Shown here: in pieces, positions 27,445-41,390 of the stretch | Numbering within the stretch: the stretch's first letter is position 1 | Layout: each line of letters starts with the position of its first letter | Made by a program: the position numbers and the translations under genes | NCBI GenBank assembly: GCA_003955985.1 | Contig: CP033784.1 | Span: forward strand, 1,488,001 to 1,552,000 | Direction of reading: 5' to 3' | Length of the DNA: 64,000 nucleotides | Origin: Corynebacterium jeikeium | GTDB taxonomy: Bacteria; Actinomycetota; Actinomycetes; Mycobacteriales; Mycobacteriaceae | The notes under the pieces: generated by a model | What the model saw: only the letters and a program-made list of their open reading frames with translations | What the model was told of the DNA's origin: nothing | Databases searched by the model: none

Positions 27445-28203
27445 TTAAGAGCCGTAGCAGGCGACCGGGCCGTGCGGGCCCTGGACGATGTCAATCTGAG
27501 TGTTGAAGATTGGGCTCAGAACCTCCGAACGCATCAGCTCTGCGGTAAGGCCGTGCTCTACAATCTGGCCATCCTTGACCGCACAGATGTAGTCGGCGTA
27601 GCGAGCCGCGAAATTGATGTCATGCAACACCACCACCATGGTTCGACCCAAATCGCGCACTGCAGTGCGCAGGTACGACATGATGTCGACCGAATGAGAA
27701 ATATCCAGGTTGTTCAACGGCTCGTCGAGAAGCACGTAATCCGTCTCCTGGCAGAGCACCATTGCGACATACGCGCGCTGACGCTGCCCACCGGAGAGCT
27801 CGTCGAGGTAGCGGCCCTGGAGCGCCTCAAGATTGAGGAACTCGATGTACTGGGAGATGATGCGCTCGTCCTCAGCGGTCAGGCGCCCCTGGCTGTGCGG
27901 GAAGCGGCCGAAACTGACCAGCTGGCGCACGGTGAGACGCGTGACGAAGTGGTTGTCCTGGCGCAGAATCGACAGCACCTTCGCCAGATCCTTCGACTTG
28001 GTCTTCCCCACGTTGTATGGACCGACGTTGATGTCACCGGAATCGACGGCAAGGAGGCGGCCAATCATAGTCAAGAGCGTGGACTTGCCCGCGCCGTTCG
28101 GGCCGATCAGAGCCGTGATTGCGTTGGTTGGAATTTCCAGGTCAACGGGGCCAATTGACACCTCGCTGGTATAGCTCTTGCTTACACTGTCGAGGAGAAT
28201 CAT
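27445..28203 (-). CDS. Iron-siderophore ABC transporter ATP-binding protein
   Basis: A protein of 252 residues with Walker A GPNGAGKST, the signature LSGGQRQRAYVAMVL, Walker B YVLLDEPLNNLD and the H-loop VVLHDINFAARY. It fits the FatE/VctC/YclP type that serves catecholate siderophores such as petrobactin or vibriobactin. The start overlaps the upstream permease stop by four bases. The DtxR box in front of the binding-protein gene should control the whole operon. Confidence 0.92.
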   Translation of the reverse strand: MILLDSVSKSYTSEVSIGPVDLEIPTNAITALIGPNGAGKSTLLTMIGRLLAVDSGDINVGPYNVGKTKSKDLAKVLSILRQDNHFVTRLTVRQLVSFGRFPHSQGRLTAEDERIISQYIEFLNLEALQGRYLDELSGGQRQRAYVAMVLCQETDYVLLDEPLNNLDISHSVDIMSYLRTAVRDLGRTMVVVLHDINFAARYADYICAVKDGQIVEHGLTAELMRSEVLSPIFNTQIDIVQGPHGPVACYGS

Positions 28204-29243
28204 AGCCGTCCCTTCTTCAAAACGACGTAGAGGAAGATCGAACCGCCAACCAGCTCGATAATGATGGACACCACGCCCTGGGCATAGAAAACGTGATTGA
28301 GGATGAAATACGCACTGGCCAGCGTGACGTAGCCAATCAGCGCCGCCATCGGCAGCACAAAGCGGTGGTCATAGGTATCCGCAGCCTGGTACGCAATGGT
28401 CGCGACCAGGAAGCCGAGGAATGTCATCGGGCCGACCATAGCCGTCGATACTGCCATCAGCACGGACACCGCAACCAGCACGGTGATGGACCGAACCTGG
28501 TAATTCACGCCCAGATTCGTCGCGACTTCACGCCCCAACGACATGACATTGAGGGCCCGCGAATGCAGCGCAATCACCACGATTGCCGCGATCACCAGCG
28601 GGATCGCCACCGGGAAAAACTCCGGGTCCGCGTTGTTGACAGAGCCGAACAGCCGCGCCGTCAGCAGGTCAAAATCCGAAGGCGTCAGCATGCGCTGCAT
28701 GAACGTCGACAGCGAAGCCAGTCCGCCACCGATGACAATGCCCACCAGCAGCATGCTGTGCATATCCGCGCCCTGCCCGGTCAGCAGCCACGCATACAGC
28801 ACCAGCGACAGCCCCACCATCAGCGCGAGCTGCAGCACAAACGCGCCAACCGAGCCAGCTTTCATCAGGCCGGTCGCACCGAAGAAGTACACCGCAGTGG
28901 TACTGATAGCCACGTACAGCGCCTCAAAACCCATAATCGACGGCGTAATAATTCGGTTATTCGCAATCGACTGGAACGCCACCGTCGCGACGGCATGGCA
29001 GCAGGCAACCACGATCATGGCAATTACGGCATCAAGACGCCGGCGCGCAATCAGCCAAAAACCATCCGTACCGAACGGCAACGGGTTATCCCACGCGAGC
29101 AGGCCCGCCGTAAACAACACCGCCAGGCCCACCAGCGCAGCAATGATAATCCAGTACCTGCGCGCCGCGGCGGCCGTGCTAAACGACGTCGTTTGCGGCC
29201 CGGCCTGGTCGGCCACCGTGTGAGTTGAACTGAGATTAAGCAC
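28200..29243 (-). CDS. Iron-siderophore ABC transporter permease (second subunit)
   Basis: A FecCD-family permease of about 347 residues with roughly nine to ten hydrophobic segments, of the FatC/YclO type. I chose the GTG at 29243, which overlaps the stop of the first permease by eight bases and has GGAG seven bases upstream; the track-length start (TTG at 29258) is less likely. It pairs with the permease at 29236-30183. Confidence 0.9.
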   Translation of the reverse strand: MLNLSSTHTVADQAGPQTTSFSTAAAARRYWIIIAALVGLAVLFTAGLLAWDNPLPFGTDGFWLIARRRLDAVIAMIVVACCHAVATVAFQSIANNRIITPSIMGFEALYVAISTTAVYFFGATGLMKAGSVGAFVLQLALMVGLSLVLYAWLLTGQGADMHSMLLVGIVIGGGLASLSTFMQRMLTPSDFDLLTARLFGSVNNADPEFFPVAIPLVIAAIVVIALHSRALNVMSLGREVATNLGVNYQVRSITVLVAVSVLMAVSTAMVGPMTFLGFLVATIAYQAADTYDHRFVLPMAALIGYVTLASAYFILNHVFYAQGVVSIIIELVGGSIFLYVVLKKGRL

Positions 29244-30183
29244 GACGCCGCTCCACAATCAGATAGACGAAGATGGCAGCTCCCAGGATGCCGAGAATCA
29301 CCGATACCGGGATCTCGAACGGGGCGATAATGACGCGGCCAATCAGGTCCGCAATCGTCACGGTGCCAATTCCCACCAGGCACACCCACGGCAGGTTGGA
29401 GCGCAGATCATCTCCACGGAACATGGAGACGATATTCGGGACGATGAGCCCCAGGAATGGGAGGTTGCCCACCACGACGGTGACCAAACCTGTTGCGATT
29501 GCAATCAGCCCCGTTCCCAGGAACACGATTCGCTTGTAGTTCAGACCGACGTTGGTGGCAATGTCCTCACCAAGCCCCGCAACCGTTAACCGATCGCTGA
29601 ATACGAAGACGATTGCAACCACGATGACGACCAGCCACAGGAATTCGTACTGCCCTTTATAAATGGCAGTAAAGGAGCCTGCGAACCACACGCCTAGCGA
29701 CTGCAGCATGTCCGTCTGCAACGCAAAGAAAGTCGAAATCGAACTGACTACCGCACCCAACATGATGCCCACGATGGGCACAACCAGACTTGACTTCAAA
29801 GCGACACGGCGCAAGAACAGGAAGAACACTGCCGTGCCGATGAAAGCGAAGATGATTGCCCCGCCCATCCGACCAAGCATCGAGGCCGAAGGAAAGAAAT
29901 ACATCACGAAAATCAGGCCGAGACCAGCCCACTCCGTGGTTCCCGTGGTGGTGGGTTCGACGAACTTGTTGCGCGTAAGTAGCTGCATGACCAAGCCACA
30001 CATCGCCATCGCGGCACCCGAGAGCACTAGTGCAATGGTGCGCGGTATACGCGTAGTGGCGAACATCTCCCAGCCGTCGTCGGCGCCCAGGATGTCGTAT
30101 TGGCCTACAAACAGCGACATAGCCACCAGGACTGCCACAAAGGCAATCCCGATGGCTAGTCGGGAATCCAGTAACTTCTGCAT
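29236..30183 (-). CDS. Iron-siderophore ABC transporter permease (first subunit)
   Basis: A FecCD-family permease of 315 residues of the FatD/YclN type, with the conserved TRIPRTIALVLSGAAMAMCG near the start, GLNYKRIVFLGTGL and NLPFLGLIVPNIVSMFRGDD in the second half. Eight to ten transmembrane segments are apparent. It begins 39 bases after the binding-protein stop. Confidence 0.93.
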   Translation of the reverse strand: MQKLLDSRLAIGIAFVAVLVAMSLFVGQYDILGADDGWEMFATTRIPRTIALVLSGAAMAMCGLVMQLLTRNKFVEPTTTGTTEWAGLGLIFVMYFFPSASMLGRMGGAIIFAFIGTAVFFLFLRRVALKSSLVVPIVGIMLGAVVSSISTFFALQTDMLQSLGVWFAGSFTAIYKGQYEFLWLVVIVVAIVFVFSDRLTVAGLGEDIATNVGLNYKRIVFLGTGLIAIATGLVTVVVGNLPFLGLIVPNIVSMFRGDDLRSNLPWVCLVGIGTVTIADLIGRVIIAPFEIPVSVILGILGAAIFVYLIVERRRA

Positions 30184-30222
30184 AGAGTTGGTGAGGTACT
30201 CCTGTGACTGGTCAGAGAACTA

Positions 30223-31230
30223 TTAGGCCTGCTCGAAGGCGTCGGCAAGCCCGTTCAGAATCTCCGTGTACGTGATAATGGACTCGTTGGTGTAGGTGTC
30301 CTCTGGGGCGTAGTAGATCTTGCCCTCCTTGACTGCCTTCACGTTCTTCAGCGGAGCAGCCTCCTCGACCACAGACTGTGCCGAACGGTACTCATCGGTA
30401 CCGCGGACAGAGGTGCCAGCATCGCGGTCAAGCACCATGATGAAGTCCGGGTTTGCCTCAGCGATGGACTCGGCGGAAATCTCATCACCCTGGTGGTCAT
30501 CGCTGGCCTTGTCGACCTCCAGCGCCGGCTTCATGCCAATCAGGTCGAACAGCGGGCCGAAGGTACGACCAACAGTCGGAGCAATGTAACCGAGGGTGCC
30601 GCCCGACGAGTTCAGCGCCATGACCTTCACGTCCGGGTTGTAAGCCTTGCGAGCGCGCTCCAGAGCCTTGTCAAAGTCTGCGATGAGCTGATCGGCTTCC
30701 TTCTCCTTACCGAAGATGGCGCCCAGGCCCTTAGCGTGCCGCTTGAGCTCCTCGTCCAGCGGCTTGCCCTCGCGCGGCTCAAACTCCACAATCGCGGAGT
30801 TCGGAGCGAGCTTCTTCAGGTCATCGTAGTACTTGCCGAAACGCTGACCGTTCACAATCAGGTCCGGGTCAGCAGCAGCAACAATTTCGAGATTCGGCTC
30901 GCGGTGATTGCCGATGTCCTGAACGTCAGGATTGTCCTTGTAGTCGGAAACCGTGAACGGGATAATCGGTTTAGGAGCTGCAGCCAGCTTAATACCCCAC
31001 TGATCGAGCATCTCGAAGGAACGGTTATCCGTGGCCACAACAGAGTCAATCTCGGCAGGTACGGTCTGCTCACCATGATTATCAGTAACGGTAATAGTAG
31101 ACTCGTTGCCTGCAGCTGCAGACTTATCCTCGTTACCGGCATCAGTAGAACAAGCACCAAGAACAAGTCCAAGGCTCGCAACAGATGCAACTACGATATT
31201 GCGAATACGGCCGGAGTTAGAACGCGCCAC
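30223..31230 (-). CDS. Iron-siderophore ABC transporter solute-binding lipoprotein
   Basis: A lipoprotein of 335 residues with the lipobox LVLGACS followed by an FepB/YclQ-like binding domain: TITVTDNHGEQTVP, VVATDNRSFEMLDQWGI, EPNLEIVAAADPDLIV and the late NPDFIMVLDRDAG. It binds the ferri-siderophore outside the membrane and passes it to the two permeases. Translation begins at GTG 31230 with AAGGGA upstream. A DtxR box lies about 75-90 bases before the start. Confidence 0.92.
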   Translation of the reverse strand: MARSNSGRIRNIVVASVASLGLVLGACSTDAGNEDKSAAAGNESTITVTDNHGEQTVPAEIDSVVATDNRSFEMLDQWGIKLAAAPKPIIPFTVSDYKDNPDVQDIGNHREPNLEIVAAADPDLIVNGQRFGKYYDDLKKLAPNSAIVEFEPREGKPLDEELKRHAKGLGAIFGKEKEADQLIADFDKALERARKAYNPDVKVMALNSSGGTLGYIAPTVGRTFGPLFDLIGMKPALEVDKASDDHQGDEISAESIAEANPDFIMVLDRDAGTSVRGTDEYRSAQSVVEEAAPLKNVKAVKEGKIYYAPEDTYTNESIITYTEILNGLADAFEQA

Positions 31231-31303
31231 TTAAAGGCATCCCTTCGGTCACAGTAGGATTGTTAAACAAACGCCACTTAGACGCCGTTACCCAATCACT
31301 TAC

Positions 31304-31322
31304 TTAGGTAATCATTACCTGT
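31304..31322 (-). promoter_or_regulatory. DtxR box controlling the siderophore operon
   Basis: TTAGGTAATCATTACCTGT contains the perfect dyad AGGTAAT-C-ATTACCT and agrees at most positions with the DtxR consensus TWAGGTWAGSCTWACCTWA. It lies upstream of the binding-protein gene, where iron-loaded DtxR would repress transcription. A weaker half-site (TTAGCTTAGGGT, 31329-31340) follows. Confidence 0.8.
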
Positions 31323-31420
31323 GAAACATTAGCTTAGGGTTCCCTATTTAACAAGTAAATACGTTATGAAATTACGCAATATTTAGGGCATATTTCGAAC
31401 TTGGCTTAGCGTTGGCTAAT

Positions 31421-31493
31421 TTGTGCTGGTAAAGGCACAATTGCAGCGTTCGCTAACGGGGGTAACTTGTGCCCTACGGAAGGTAACATGTGC
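31421..31493. repeat. Cluster of TTGTGC motifs
   Basis: TTGTGC at 31421 pairs with GCACAA at 31435-31440. Two direct copies of GGTAAC(T/A)TGTGC lie at 31461-31472 and 31482-31493, 21 bases apart (two helical turns). This could be a regulator-binding array between the iron operon and the rRNA operon; the protein is unknown. Confidence 0.4.
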
Positions 31494-31520
31494 ACTATCG
31501 ACGTATGTTTGGGTCTCGCT

Positions 31521-31560
31521 GGGCGTAGTTGGGCCTAGTTGGGCCTAGTTGGGCCTAGTT
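31521..31560. repeat. Four tandem decamers
   Basis: GGGCGTAGTT followed by three exact GGGCCTAGTT units. The ten-base period matches one DNA turn. No function is known. Confidence 0.8.
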
Positions 31561-31663
31561 GACAATGAGCTTGCGAGCTTTGCTTGCGAGAATGGGCTGC
31601 GCTTGAATACGGGCTGTACACGCGATTGGAGGCTATACGTGTGAGTACAGGCTGCAGGCATAA

Positions 31664-31752
31664 ATACGGGCTGCAAACGTGAAACTGTATGAGTTTATGA
31701 CACTTTCAAGCGATCTTTCGCGCTATTTCTGTCATAAACGCAGTCAGTAACT
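31664..31752 (+). repeat. Dispersed hairpin repeat, copy 1
   Basis: It contains GGGCTGCAAACGTGAAACTG, the arm GTTTATGACA (31693-31702), a variable centre, the matching arm TGTCATAAAC (31730-31739), and the end AGTCAGTAACT. The same series occurs inverted at 44412-44500. A shorter unit ending in AGTCAGTAACT follows at 31810-31840. Confidence 0.8.
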
Positions 31753-32009
31753 TTAATTAGCCCACAGCCGCTGCCATAGACCCAGGAACTAACCCCGCAT
31801 TCACCCGCCAATGACAGCCATAAAGGCAGTCAGTAACTCACATTGAGGTAAGCAGCGAAAGGTGCCAACCGGGCGATCCTCTAAGCGGACACGCCTGTGT
31901 CCATTAACCCGGACACCCTTTGCCCCCTTAAGCCTCAAGACACCGGTAAGCCCGCCTTCCGCTACCGAGCAGACCAACCCCTATTTAATCCCGTTTACTC
32001 GTGGGTAAC

Positions 32010-32065
32010 AAAAAGTGGGCCGCAGCACCCAACCCCACACAAGGGGCAAGGCAACAACGACCCAC
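32010..32065 (-). terminator. Terminator of the rRNA operon (likely)
   Basis: Downstream of 5S the minus strand can fold GTGGG with CCCAC around an inner CCCC/GGGG stem and continues with TTTTTG (A-run at 32010-32014 on the plus strand). Position directly behind the 5S gene supports a terminator. Confidence 0.55.
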
Positions 32066-32081
32066 ACAATAAACTTTTTAT

Positions 32082-32198
32082 GCCGGCGGCGACCTACTCT
32101 CCCACACCCTCCCGAGTGCAGTACCATCGGCGCTGGTGGACTTAGCTTCCGGGTTCGGAATGGGACCGGGCGTGACCCCACCGCTAACACCACCGACA
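32082..32198 (-). rRNA. rrf: 5S ribosomal RNA
   Basis: About 117 nt on the minus strand, with the conserved GGGGTCACGCCCGGTCCCAT and CATTCCGAACCCGGAAGCTAA elements and the end GAGAGTAGGTCGCCGCC. Ends are estimated from pairing of the terminal stem and can differ by a few bases. Confidence 0.95.
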
Positions 32199-32299
32199 AA
32201 AACCAGGCAACAACCCATCCCCACCACAACTTTGGGTGGGTGGTGTCATGCCAGACACTGAATAACGGACGCGAGCAAAAACCCTGTAATTCACACTTT

Positions 32300-37297
<4,998 letters not shown>

Positions 37298-37660
37298 AAA
37301 CCCTTCAAATCAGAAGAATCAAAAAAACAATGAAAGGCCCAAAAACCTGACAAAAACAGACAAACAACCACCACACACAAACAATGCATGCGGCCTGGCC
37401 GTTATCCAAAAATAAAACGTTCTCCCCTTCGAACCGACGAGGCCAAAAAAGAAGAGAACAACCATGATCTTTCCCACAAATGAAAAAACCACGCGAAAAG
37501 CACCCAAACAAAGGCGCCGCCACGCAATCCATCACCCGCAAGCACAAAAGGACCCAAAACAAACAAAGGCCCCCGGCACCCACCAGCAACACACACGCAA
37601 ACGACAACCAAACAAGCACTTTCCCAAAAAAGTATTAGTTAGTACATCGGCACACTATTG

Positions 37661-37672
37661 AGTTCTCACACA
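37661..37672 (-). promoter_or_regulatory. boxA-like site in the 16S leader
   Basis: The minus strand reads TGTGTGAGAACTCAATAG, the usual actinobacterial leader boxA. It lies about 365 bases before the mature 16S 5' end. The leader 37298-37736 holds no gene. Confidence 0.6.
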
Positions 37673-37736
37673 ACACACACCCACGAAGACAACCACCCCA
37701 AACCAGGGCAACCACCACGTGAGCAGCGAGAGAAAA

Positions 37737-37765
37737 CATTAACAAACAATTAACCAGAAAGTCAA
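37737..37765 (-). promoter_or_regulatory. Candidate rRNA operon promoter
   Basis: The minus strand has TTGACT (37760-37765) and TTAATG (37737-37742) separated by 17 bases, upstream of the boxA leader. The -10 is weak, and further promoters up to 37990 are possible. Confidence 0.4.
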
Positions 37766-37992
37766 ACCAACGACTCCCAGCGGCTAACCGCACGAAAACA
37801 TTTCCCCCACATCAGCCAACCAAACACATAAACTGCCTGGCCACGCTGACCTCCGAATACATTACACACACCCCACCCAAAGACACAAAACCCCAGGTCG
37901 ACAGACGTGAATCAACGTCCCATCTGTTCAAAAGAGTTGTTAACCAGAAGCTGCCAGTCCTCTCCTTTGATGAAACCCAAGAAGAGCTACAG

Positions 37993-38412
37993 CTACTGTC
38001 CACGAAGTCTTCGGTGATAATCCTCGAAGGCTTCTCTGGAAGAATGTATTCGCTCCTTTCGCTGACTGTCCGTGGTTTTCCTGACAATGACTTCACGGTC
38101 GTAAAAATTCCGCTGGAATTCATCCTCCAGTCCGACCATGTCGGAAAGGCCACCGATGAAGGCATCATATTCACGGATAACGATTTCATTTTGCCTATCT
38201 TCAACGGTGTAGAACACATTTGGGTTTTCAACCGTCAATCGGCCTGGCGTGCTCTGCGGGCTCACCCGCCGAGAAGCAACCTCACCCTGAAAATCGTGGG
38301 CTTGTTCGGAGCCCGTTTCTGACGCACGCTGAGACTTCTTCGAGAAACGCGCGATAATCCGACCCATCAACGAGCCTCCCCGTCCAGCACGGTTTTCATG
38401 TCTTGGACTCAT
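37993..38412 (-). CDS. Hypothetical protein, 139 residues
   Basis: A hydrophilic protein starting MSPRHENRAGRGGSLMGRII, rich in Arg, Glu and Asp, with no membrane segment. The ATG at 38412 has AAGGTGG six bases upstream. It lies between the rRNA promoter region and tyrS, and a large inverted repeat (38456-38526) lies in its leader. I recognise no family. The overlapping frame 37812-38231 is rejected because it has Ser/Trp-rich, non-protein-like composition. Confidence 0.65.
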   Translation of the reverse strand: MSPRHENRAGRGGSLMGRIIARFSKKSQRASETGSEQAHDFQGEVASRRVSPQSTPGRLTVENPNVFYTVEDRQNEIVIREYDAFIGGLSDMVGLEDEFQRNFYDREVIVRKTTDSQRKERIHSSREAFEDYHRRLRGQ

Positions 38413-38455
38413 CGCTACCACCTTTGCTTCGGCTTCTACGCTCCCTTTAAAACAA

Positions 38456-38526
38456 CTAAGGCTCCAAGCTGACCAGGAGCAGATGATTCTGAAATCATCG
38501 AACCCTTCGCCTGCCCGGAGCCTTAG
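38456..38526 (-). ncRNA. Structured inverted repeat between tyrS and the 139-aa gene
   Basis: Outer arms CTAAGGCTCC (38456-38465) and GGAGCCTTAG (38517-38526) pair perfectly over 10 bp. Inside them GATGATT-CTGA-AATCATC (38482-38499) forms a second perfect hairpin. On the minus strand the outer stem is followed by TTGTTTT. It could be the tyrS terminator, an attenuator, or a small structured RNA in the leader of the 139-aa gene. The ncRNA label is tentative. Confidence 0.45.
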
Positions 38527-38611
38527 CCCAGCTACCTAAAAAGAATCAAGCTGCATAAACACCAATTGATTGAGAGATCAGCAGCGCGCCTACACAAAGA
38601 CCAACCAGCAC

Positions 38612-39880
38612 CTACACGAACTTCACACCAGCGAAGTTCTTCTTACCGCGGCGCAGCACGATCCACTTGCCGTGCAGCAGGTCCTCGGCAGCTGGCTCCC
38701 ACGCTTCGTCCTCGATGCGCTGGTTATTAGCGTACGCGCCACCTTCCTTAATGGTGCGGCGTGCCTCGCCCTTCGACTTGGCAAGACCCGCAGCGACGAG
38801 AAGGTCGACAACAGTACGCGGCTCGCCCTCAGCGATCTCCGCAACCTCAGTCTCAGAGACGGCACCTGCCAGGGTGGCCTCGTCCAGCTCGGTCAGCTCA
38901 GCACGCCCAAACAGGGCCTGCGCTGCCAGCTCAACTGCCTTGGTGGCCTCTTCGCCGTGGACCAGGTTGGTCATCTCCTGCGCCAGACGACGCTGCGCCT
39001 CACGCTTGAATGGACGCTCCGCAACAGCGACCTCGTACTCCGCAATCTCCTCCTGAGACAGGAAGGTGAACCAACGCAGGTAGTCAATAACAACCGAATC
39101 ACCGGCATTGAGGAAGTACTGGTACCAGGAGTACGGCGAGGTCTTCTCAGCGTCCAGCCACAACTTGCCGCCACCGGTGGACTTACCGAACTTTTGACCC
39201 TGCGCATCGGTCACCAGCGGCACCGTCAGGCCGTGCACCTTGGCACCGTCGATACGCCTGTTCAAATCGACGCCAGAGACGATGTTGCCCCACTGATCGC
39301 CGCCGCCAATCTGCAGCACGCAATCGTAGTTGCGGCGCAGCTGCACGTAGTCGTTGGACTGCAGCAGCATGTAGGAAAACTCGGTGTAGGAGATACCGTC
39401 AGACTCGAGGCGACGCTTCACGGTGTCGCGGTCGAGCATGGTGTTGAGGGAGAAGTTCTTGCCGACATCGCGAAGGAAGTCAATGACGGACATGTTCATA
39501 GTCCAGTCCGCATTATTGACCATTGTCGCCGGGGCATCGCCCTCAAAGTCAATAAAACGACGCAGCTGGCCCTTGATGGCCTCCAGGTTGTGCTCAATGG
39601 CGTCTTGGCTGAGCATCGAACGCTCACCGACATCACGCGGATCGCCGATGAAGCCCGTGGCGCCACCGGCCAGCGCAATTGGGTGGTGACCGGCCAGCTG
39701 GAAACGACGCAGCATAATCATCGGAACCAGGTGGCCCGCGTGCAGCGAATCGCCAGTTGGGTCAAAACCGCAATACAGAGTAATGGGGTTTTCGCACGCC
39801 TCGCGCAGCGCGTCAACATCGGTGGACTGATTAATCAGGCCACGCCACTGTAGTTCGTCGATAATGTTCTGTTCAGTCAC
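38612..39880 (-). CDS. tyrS: Tyrosyl-tRNA synthetase
   Basis: Class I synthetase of 422 residues. It has [18 protein letters not shown] (HIGH-type site HAGH), the tyrosine-binding [14 protein letters not shown] and [10 protein letters not shown], the KMSKS-type KFGKS, and a C-terminal S4 RNA-binding domain ([18 protein letters not shown]). It acts in the cytoplasm. No T-box leader is seen upstream, where the MPG gene is close. Confidence 0.97.
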   Translation of the reverse strand: MTEQNIIDELQWRGLINQSTDVDALREACENPITLYCGFDPTGDSLHAGHLVPMIMLRRFQLAGHHPIALAGGATGFIGDPRDVGERSMLSQDAIEHNLEAIKGQLRRFIDFEGDAPATMVNNADWTMNMSVIDFLRDVGKNFSLNTMLDRDTVKRRLESDGISYTEFSYMLLQSNDYVQLRRNYDCVLQIGGGDQWGNIVSGVDLNRRIDGAKVHGLTVPLVTDAQGQKFGKSTGGGKLWLDAEKTSPYSWYQYFLNAGDSVVIDYLRWFTFLSQEEIAEYEVAVAERPFKREAQRRLAQEMTNLVHGEEATKAVELAAQALFGRAELTELDEATLAGAVSETEVAEIAEGEPRTVVDLLVAAGLAKSKGEARRTIKEGGAYANNQRIEDEAWEPAAEDLLHGKWIVLRRGKKNFAGVKFV

Positions 39881-39928
39881 GTCCCCTATCGTAACGTTTC
39901 ACTTGCCGACGTTCACCGCGAGGGTGAC

Positions 39929-40579
39929 CTAGAACTCCTCAACCGCCTTCTTGTGGCGCCGATAGGCTGAGACGGAATCGTCCGGAAGCCACAGCCGCCA
40001 CGGCCGATTCGCCGCTCGCCGAACGCCCACGCGCGGGCCTGCGTGGATGTCTCTAACCGAATCGGCGTTCGCTGGCTGCGCCACAAACACGCGTGACGAC
40101 GGATCCAGCGCATCTGCCCCATAGTCATTTAAGTCAAGGCCAAGCGCCTGACCAACATTTCCTGGACCACGTCCGAGACCCGCAACTGCTGGCTTTTCAC
40201 CGCGGCGACGGCGCACCGCATCCAGGCCCTGCTCAATGCGTACGGAGCGGACTAATACTCCCCCACCCGTGCCGTCCGTAGCGCTGGTGATGTTGGCACA
40301 AAAGTGAATGCCATAGGAGCGGTAGATATACCAATGTCCCGCCGGGCCAAACATGGCGCGATTGCGTGCGGTTGGCCCCATGAAGCAGTGCGCGGCCGGG
40401 TCGGGATAGCGCTGGTCAACTGGGCCACCATAGGCCTCGACCTCGGTGATGGTGGCGATAACATCCTCAGCGGGGATGACAATTACGCAGCCGAGCAGTG
40501 TCTTCGCAGCCTCAATGGGAGCTCCCGACAGCACAGTGCGGTCGAGGGCGCGGTAACCGTCGGCAAGCGGGAAAGGCAA
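39929..40579 (-). CDS. mpg: 3-methyladenine DNA glycosylase
   Basis: Base-excision repair enzyme of the AAG/MPG family, 216 residues. Conserved segments are AKTLLGCVI, ITEVEAYGGPVDQ (catalytic Glu), NRAMFGPAGHWYIYRSYGIHFCAN (intercalating Tyr and active site) and GRGPGNVGQAL. Translation seems to start at TTG 40579, directly after the stop of the Trm112 gene (TAATTG), which implies coupling. Confidence 0.93.
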   Translation of the reverse strand: MPFPLADGYRALDRTVLSGAPIEAAKTLLGCVIVIPAEDVIATITEVEAYGGPVDQRYPDPAAHCFMGPTARNRAMFGPAGHWYIYRSYGIHFCANITSATDGTGGGVLVRSVRIEQGLDAVRRRRGEKPAVAGLGRGPGNVGQALGLDLNDYGADALDPSSRVFVAQPANADSVRDIHAGPRVGVRRAANRPWRLWLPDDSVSAYRRHKKAVEEF

Positions 40580-40753
40580 TTACTTGTCCCAGGCGATAGC
40601 TTCGTCGGAAAGCATGACCGGAATGCCTTCGTCGATGCGGTAGGCAATCTTCAGGCGAGTATTGACCAGCACCTGCTCGTCTTCGAGGTATTCAAGCGGC
40701 CCCTTGTCACGCGGGCATGCGAGGATTTCAAGGAGTTTCGGATCAAGGCTCAT
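40580..40753 (-). CDS. Trm112 family protein
   Basis: A very small protein of 57 residues: MSLDPKLLEILACPRDKGPL, then YLEDEQVLVN and the typical AYRIDEGIPVML end. Trm112/UPF0434 proteins are zinc-binding partners that activate methyltransferases; here only one Cys of the usual four is present in the CP motif, as in many bacterial members. It lies between the XpaC-like gene and the MPG gene, with which it overlaps by adjacency. Confidence 0.9.
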   Translation of the reverse strand: MSLDPKLLEILACPRDKGPLEYLEDEQVLVNTRLKIAYRIDEGIPVMLSDEAIAWDK

Positions 40754-41390
40754 AGTCCACTACCTTACCGAACTGAATTGCCAGGGTGTCACGCTGACCT
40801 TCCAAAGCAATCAGGTTGTCCTGGCCGATAGCATCCTGGATCTTCTGCACCGCGGAATGCAGCAGGTCGATGGACTCCCGAGCCGGATTCTCGGCTTTGT
40901 GACGCAGACGCTCCGGGACCGCGAGGTAGGAGTTGACTGTCTGCGGCAAGTACTCCTGGATAATGCCGCCGATGACTACCTTCTGCTCGGGATAATCTTT
41001 GAGATACTTCCACTCGCTCAGGACGGATTCCAGCGTCGCACCCAGGTCATTTGCGGCGTTGCCAAGAGCTTCGCCAGGCTGGGCATCGAAAAGCCTGCCC
41101 AATGTCCGGTGAAGATTCCTACGCAGCTCAGATGGATTGAGCGGGCGACGCTGTGGGATCTCAGGCTTCGGCGCCGAGCTAACGGACTTCTGAGCCCCTT
41201 TGCTCTGCCTCGGCAACAAAGCAACCGACGCGCCCCAGGCGGCAATCGCAACAACCGGCCACAGGAAACCAAGCCCCACGGTCAGGTGCAGCAGCACGAC
41301 GGCGATGGCAAGGATGAGCCCGACAATGTTGGCGGGACTGTTGAGAAAGCCACCGCCAGAGGAAGTGCCGGAGGATTTACTGGTAGCCAC
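40743..41390 (-). CDS. XpaC-like membrane protein
   Basis: A protein of about 215 residues. Two close hydrophobic segments (residues 17-55) form an N-terminal membrane hairpin, followed by a basic linker and a helical C-terminal domain. The segment IIQEYLPQTVNSYLAVPERL resembles XpaC/5-bromo-4-chloroindolyl phosphate hydrolysis family proteins, which occur beside TelA and VWA proteins. I chose the GTG at 41390 (AAGGAG five bases upstream); it overlaps the VWA gene by 14 bases. It also overlaps the Trm112 start by 11 bases. Function uncertain. Confidence 0.7.
   Translation of the reverse strand: MATSKSSGTSSGGGFLNSPANIVGLILAIAVVLLHLTVGLGFLWPVVAIAAWGASVALLPRQSKGAQKSVSSAPKPEIPQRRPLNPSELRRNLHRTLGRLFDAQPGEALGNAANDLGATLESVLSEWKYLKDYPEQKVVIGGIIQEYLPQTVNSYLAVPERLRHKAENPARESIDLLHSAVQKIQDAIGQDNLIALEGQRDTLAIQFGKVVDYEP

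Larger units (their letters stand above)
31323..32000. other. Repeat-rich intergenic region
   Basis: No gene is seen in this stretch of about 680 bp. It contains a cluster of TTGTGC motifs (31421-31493), four tandem decamers (31521-31560), and a hairpin-type dispersed repeat with a second partial unit (31664-31840). The 5S end of the rRNA operon follows. Confidence 0.6.

Noticed and set aside
37812-38231. 139-codon minus-strand frame overlapping the 139-aa gene
   Set aside because: Its Ser/Trp-rich composition is not protein-like, it lacks a ribosome site and overlaps the better frame at 37993-38412.
38456-38526. T-box riboswitch for tyrS
   Set aside because: The element lies downstream, not upstream, of tyrS, and lacks the T-box sequence.
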